Assembly: GCF_000390185.1 (NCBI RefSeq)
Contig: NZ_AQHR01000114.1
Coordinates: 1 to 64,000, forward strand
DNA: 64,000 nucleotides
Reading direction: 5' to 3'
Origin: Lunatimonas lonarensis
Lineage (GTDB): Bacteria; Bacteroidota; Bacteroidia; Cytophagales; Cyclobacteriaceae
Below, piece by piece: positions 63,496 through 64,000 of this stretch. Both the position numbers and the translations under genes were made by a program. Position 1 is the stretch's first letter. Every line of letters begins with the position of its first letter. The notes beneath the pieces were generated by a model. It was given only the letters and a program-made list of their open reading frames with translations. It did no database searches and was not told the origin of the DNA.

Positions 63496-64000
63496 ATGAA
63501 ATTTATCGTCATCCTTCTTTTGCCATTTTTATGGATGGGTCTTTTATCCTGCGGGTCATCCGGCGAACGTACCTATCCCCAACGCGAGCATATTACCGAA
63601 TCTGTCTATGCCTCCGGGTCTATCAAGGCCCGCTACCAGTACCAGGCATTTGCAAATGCGGTTGGGACTGTTCAGGAAGTGTTCGTATCGGAAGGAGACA
63701 CCGTAAAGGAGGGAACACCCATCTTATCAATCTTCAATGAATCGGCAAGGCTCAATCGCGAAACGGCCGAGCTTAACCGTGCCTTTGCCGACAAACAGAT
63801 CAATGAAACCAAACTACGGGATCTGGAAATAACGATTGCCTACACCAAAACGAGGTATCAAAACGATTCACTGCTCTTCTCGCGACAACAACGCCTGAAA
63901 GAACAGGGAATTGGCACCGCGGTAGAGCTGGAGCAGCGACAGCTAGCCTTCGAAAACTCAAAATCCACGCTGGAAGGATTACACATTCGGCGCATTGATC
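63496..64000 (+). CDS. HlyD-family efflux adaptor lipoprotein, truncated by window end
   Basis: The start of a gene open to the last base; no stop is reached. The 168 codons begin with a lipoprotein signal (MKFIVILLLPFLWMGLLSC, Cys19), then a lipoyl-like half (VGTVQEVFVSEGDTVKEGTPIL near 56-77) and a long helical hairpin (about 85-165). This is a periplasmic adaptor of an RND or ABC efflux system, with partner genes expected beyond the window. Confidence 0.85.
   Translation, partial: MKFIVILLLPFLWMGLLSCGSSGERTYPQREHITESVYASGSIKARYQYQAFANAVGTVQEVFVSEGDTVKEGTPILSIFNESARLNRETAELNRAFADKQINETKLRDLEITIAYTKTRYQNDSLLFSRQQRLKEQGIGTAVELEQRQLAFENSKSTLEGLHIRRID

Noticed and set aside
1-64000. Search for CRISPR arrays, insertion sequences, integrases and tRNA genes
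   Set aside because: No regularly spaced repeats, transposase motifs or cloverleaf sequences were recognised apart from the tRNA-like part of tmRNA.

Overview
This 64 kb window looks like chromosome of a Bacteroidota member, most likely a Cytophagales/Cyclobacteriaceae-type organism. The signs are a SusC/SusD pair, a DUF5687 ABC permease, a TonB receptor with an N-terminal carboxypeptidase-like domain, a proteorhodopsin linked to crtY and blh, a tmRNA whose tag reads GESNYAMAA, and A-rich leaders without clear Shine-Dalgarno sequences. I see no insertion sequence, integrase, CRISPR array or tRNA gene.

Positions 1-37,900 are AT-rich and form an anaerobic nitrogen-oxide island. It starts with a nitrite-to-ammonium module (nrfH, nrfA, an outer-membrane porin, and a fused CcsBA cytochrome c synthase resembling NrfI). 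An Rrf2 regulator follows, then a leftward operon of an NnrS-like membrane protein, a small Cys-rich exported protein and an OprC-like copper receptor. Next come an anaerobic ribonucleotide reductase whose glycyl-radical tail is a separate small reading frame, its activase, an OsmC protein and a hemerythrin. The rightward nitrate operon (16.5-28 kb) encodes narK, a cytochrome b-like protein, a NarB-type molybdoenzyme, a 16-cysteine ferredoxin, a Tat-exported Rieske protein, a 2-helix protein, moaA, moeA (interrupted by an in-frame amber codon), mobA, a second narK and moaCB. Together these predict nitrate to nitrite to ammonium; no NO-forming nitrite reductase is visible. A TetR-controlled RND efflux operon (28.2-34.4 kb), a methyltransferase and an Rrf2/RIC/HAHSH-membrane-protein module close the island.

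From about 38.2 kb the base composition becomes visibly richer in G+C. This part holds a sugar isomerase and RhaT, ctaA, a second Rrf2/RIC module whose third gene survives only as a fragment, an ABC transporter, a sulfite-oxidase-like enzyme with a cytochrome c, an AraC regulator, a SusCD operon, a DUF3748 protein, a lipoprotein, a DsbA-family protein, tmRNA, the rhodopsin-crtY-blh retinal group, PEP synthase and the start of an efflux adaptor that runs off the window.

Two recurrent short DNA motifs tie the anaerobic genes together. The near-palindrome GGACAAATWTATCC lies before all three Rrf2 genes, between the NnrS-like gene and nrdD, before narK and, in degenerate form, before osmC. A Crp/Fnr-like TGAT-N4-ATCA box precedes nrfH, nrdD, osmC and narK. 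I infer an Rrf2-type nitric-oxide or redox-stress regulon overlaid on an anaerobic FNR-type regulon.
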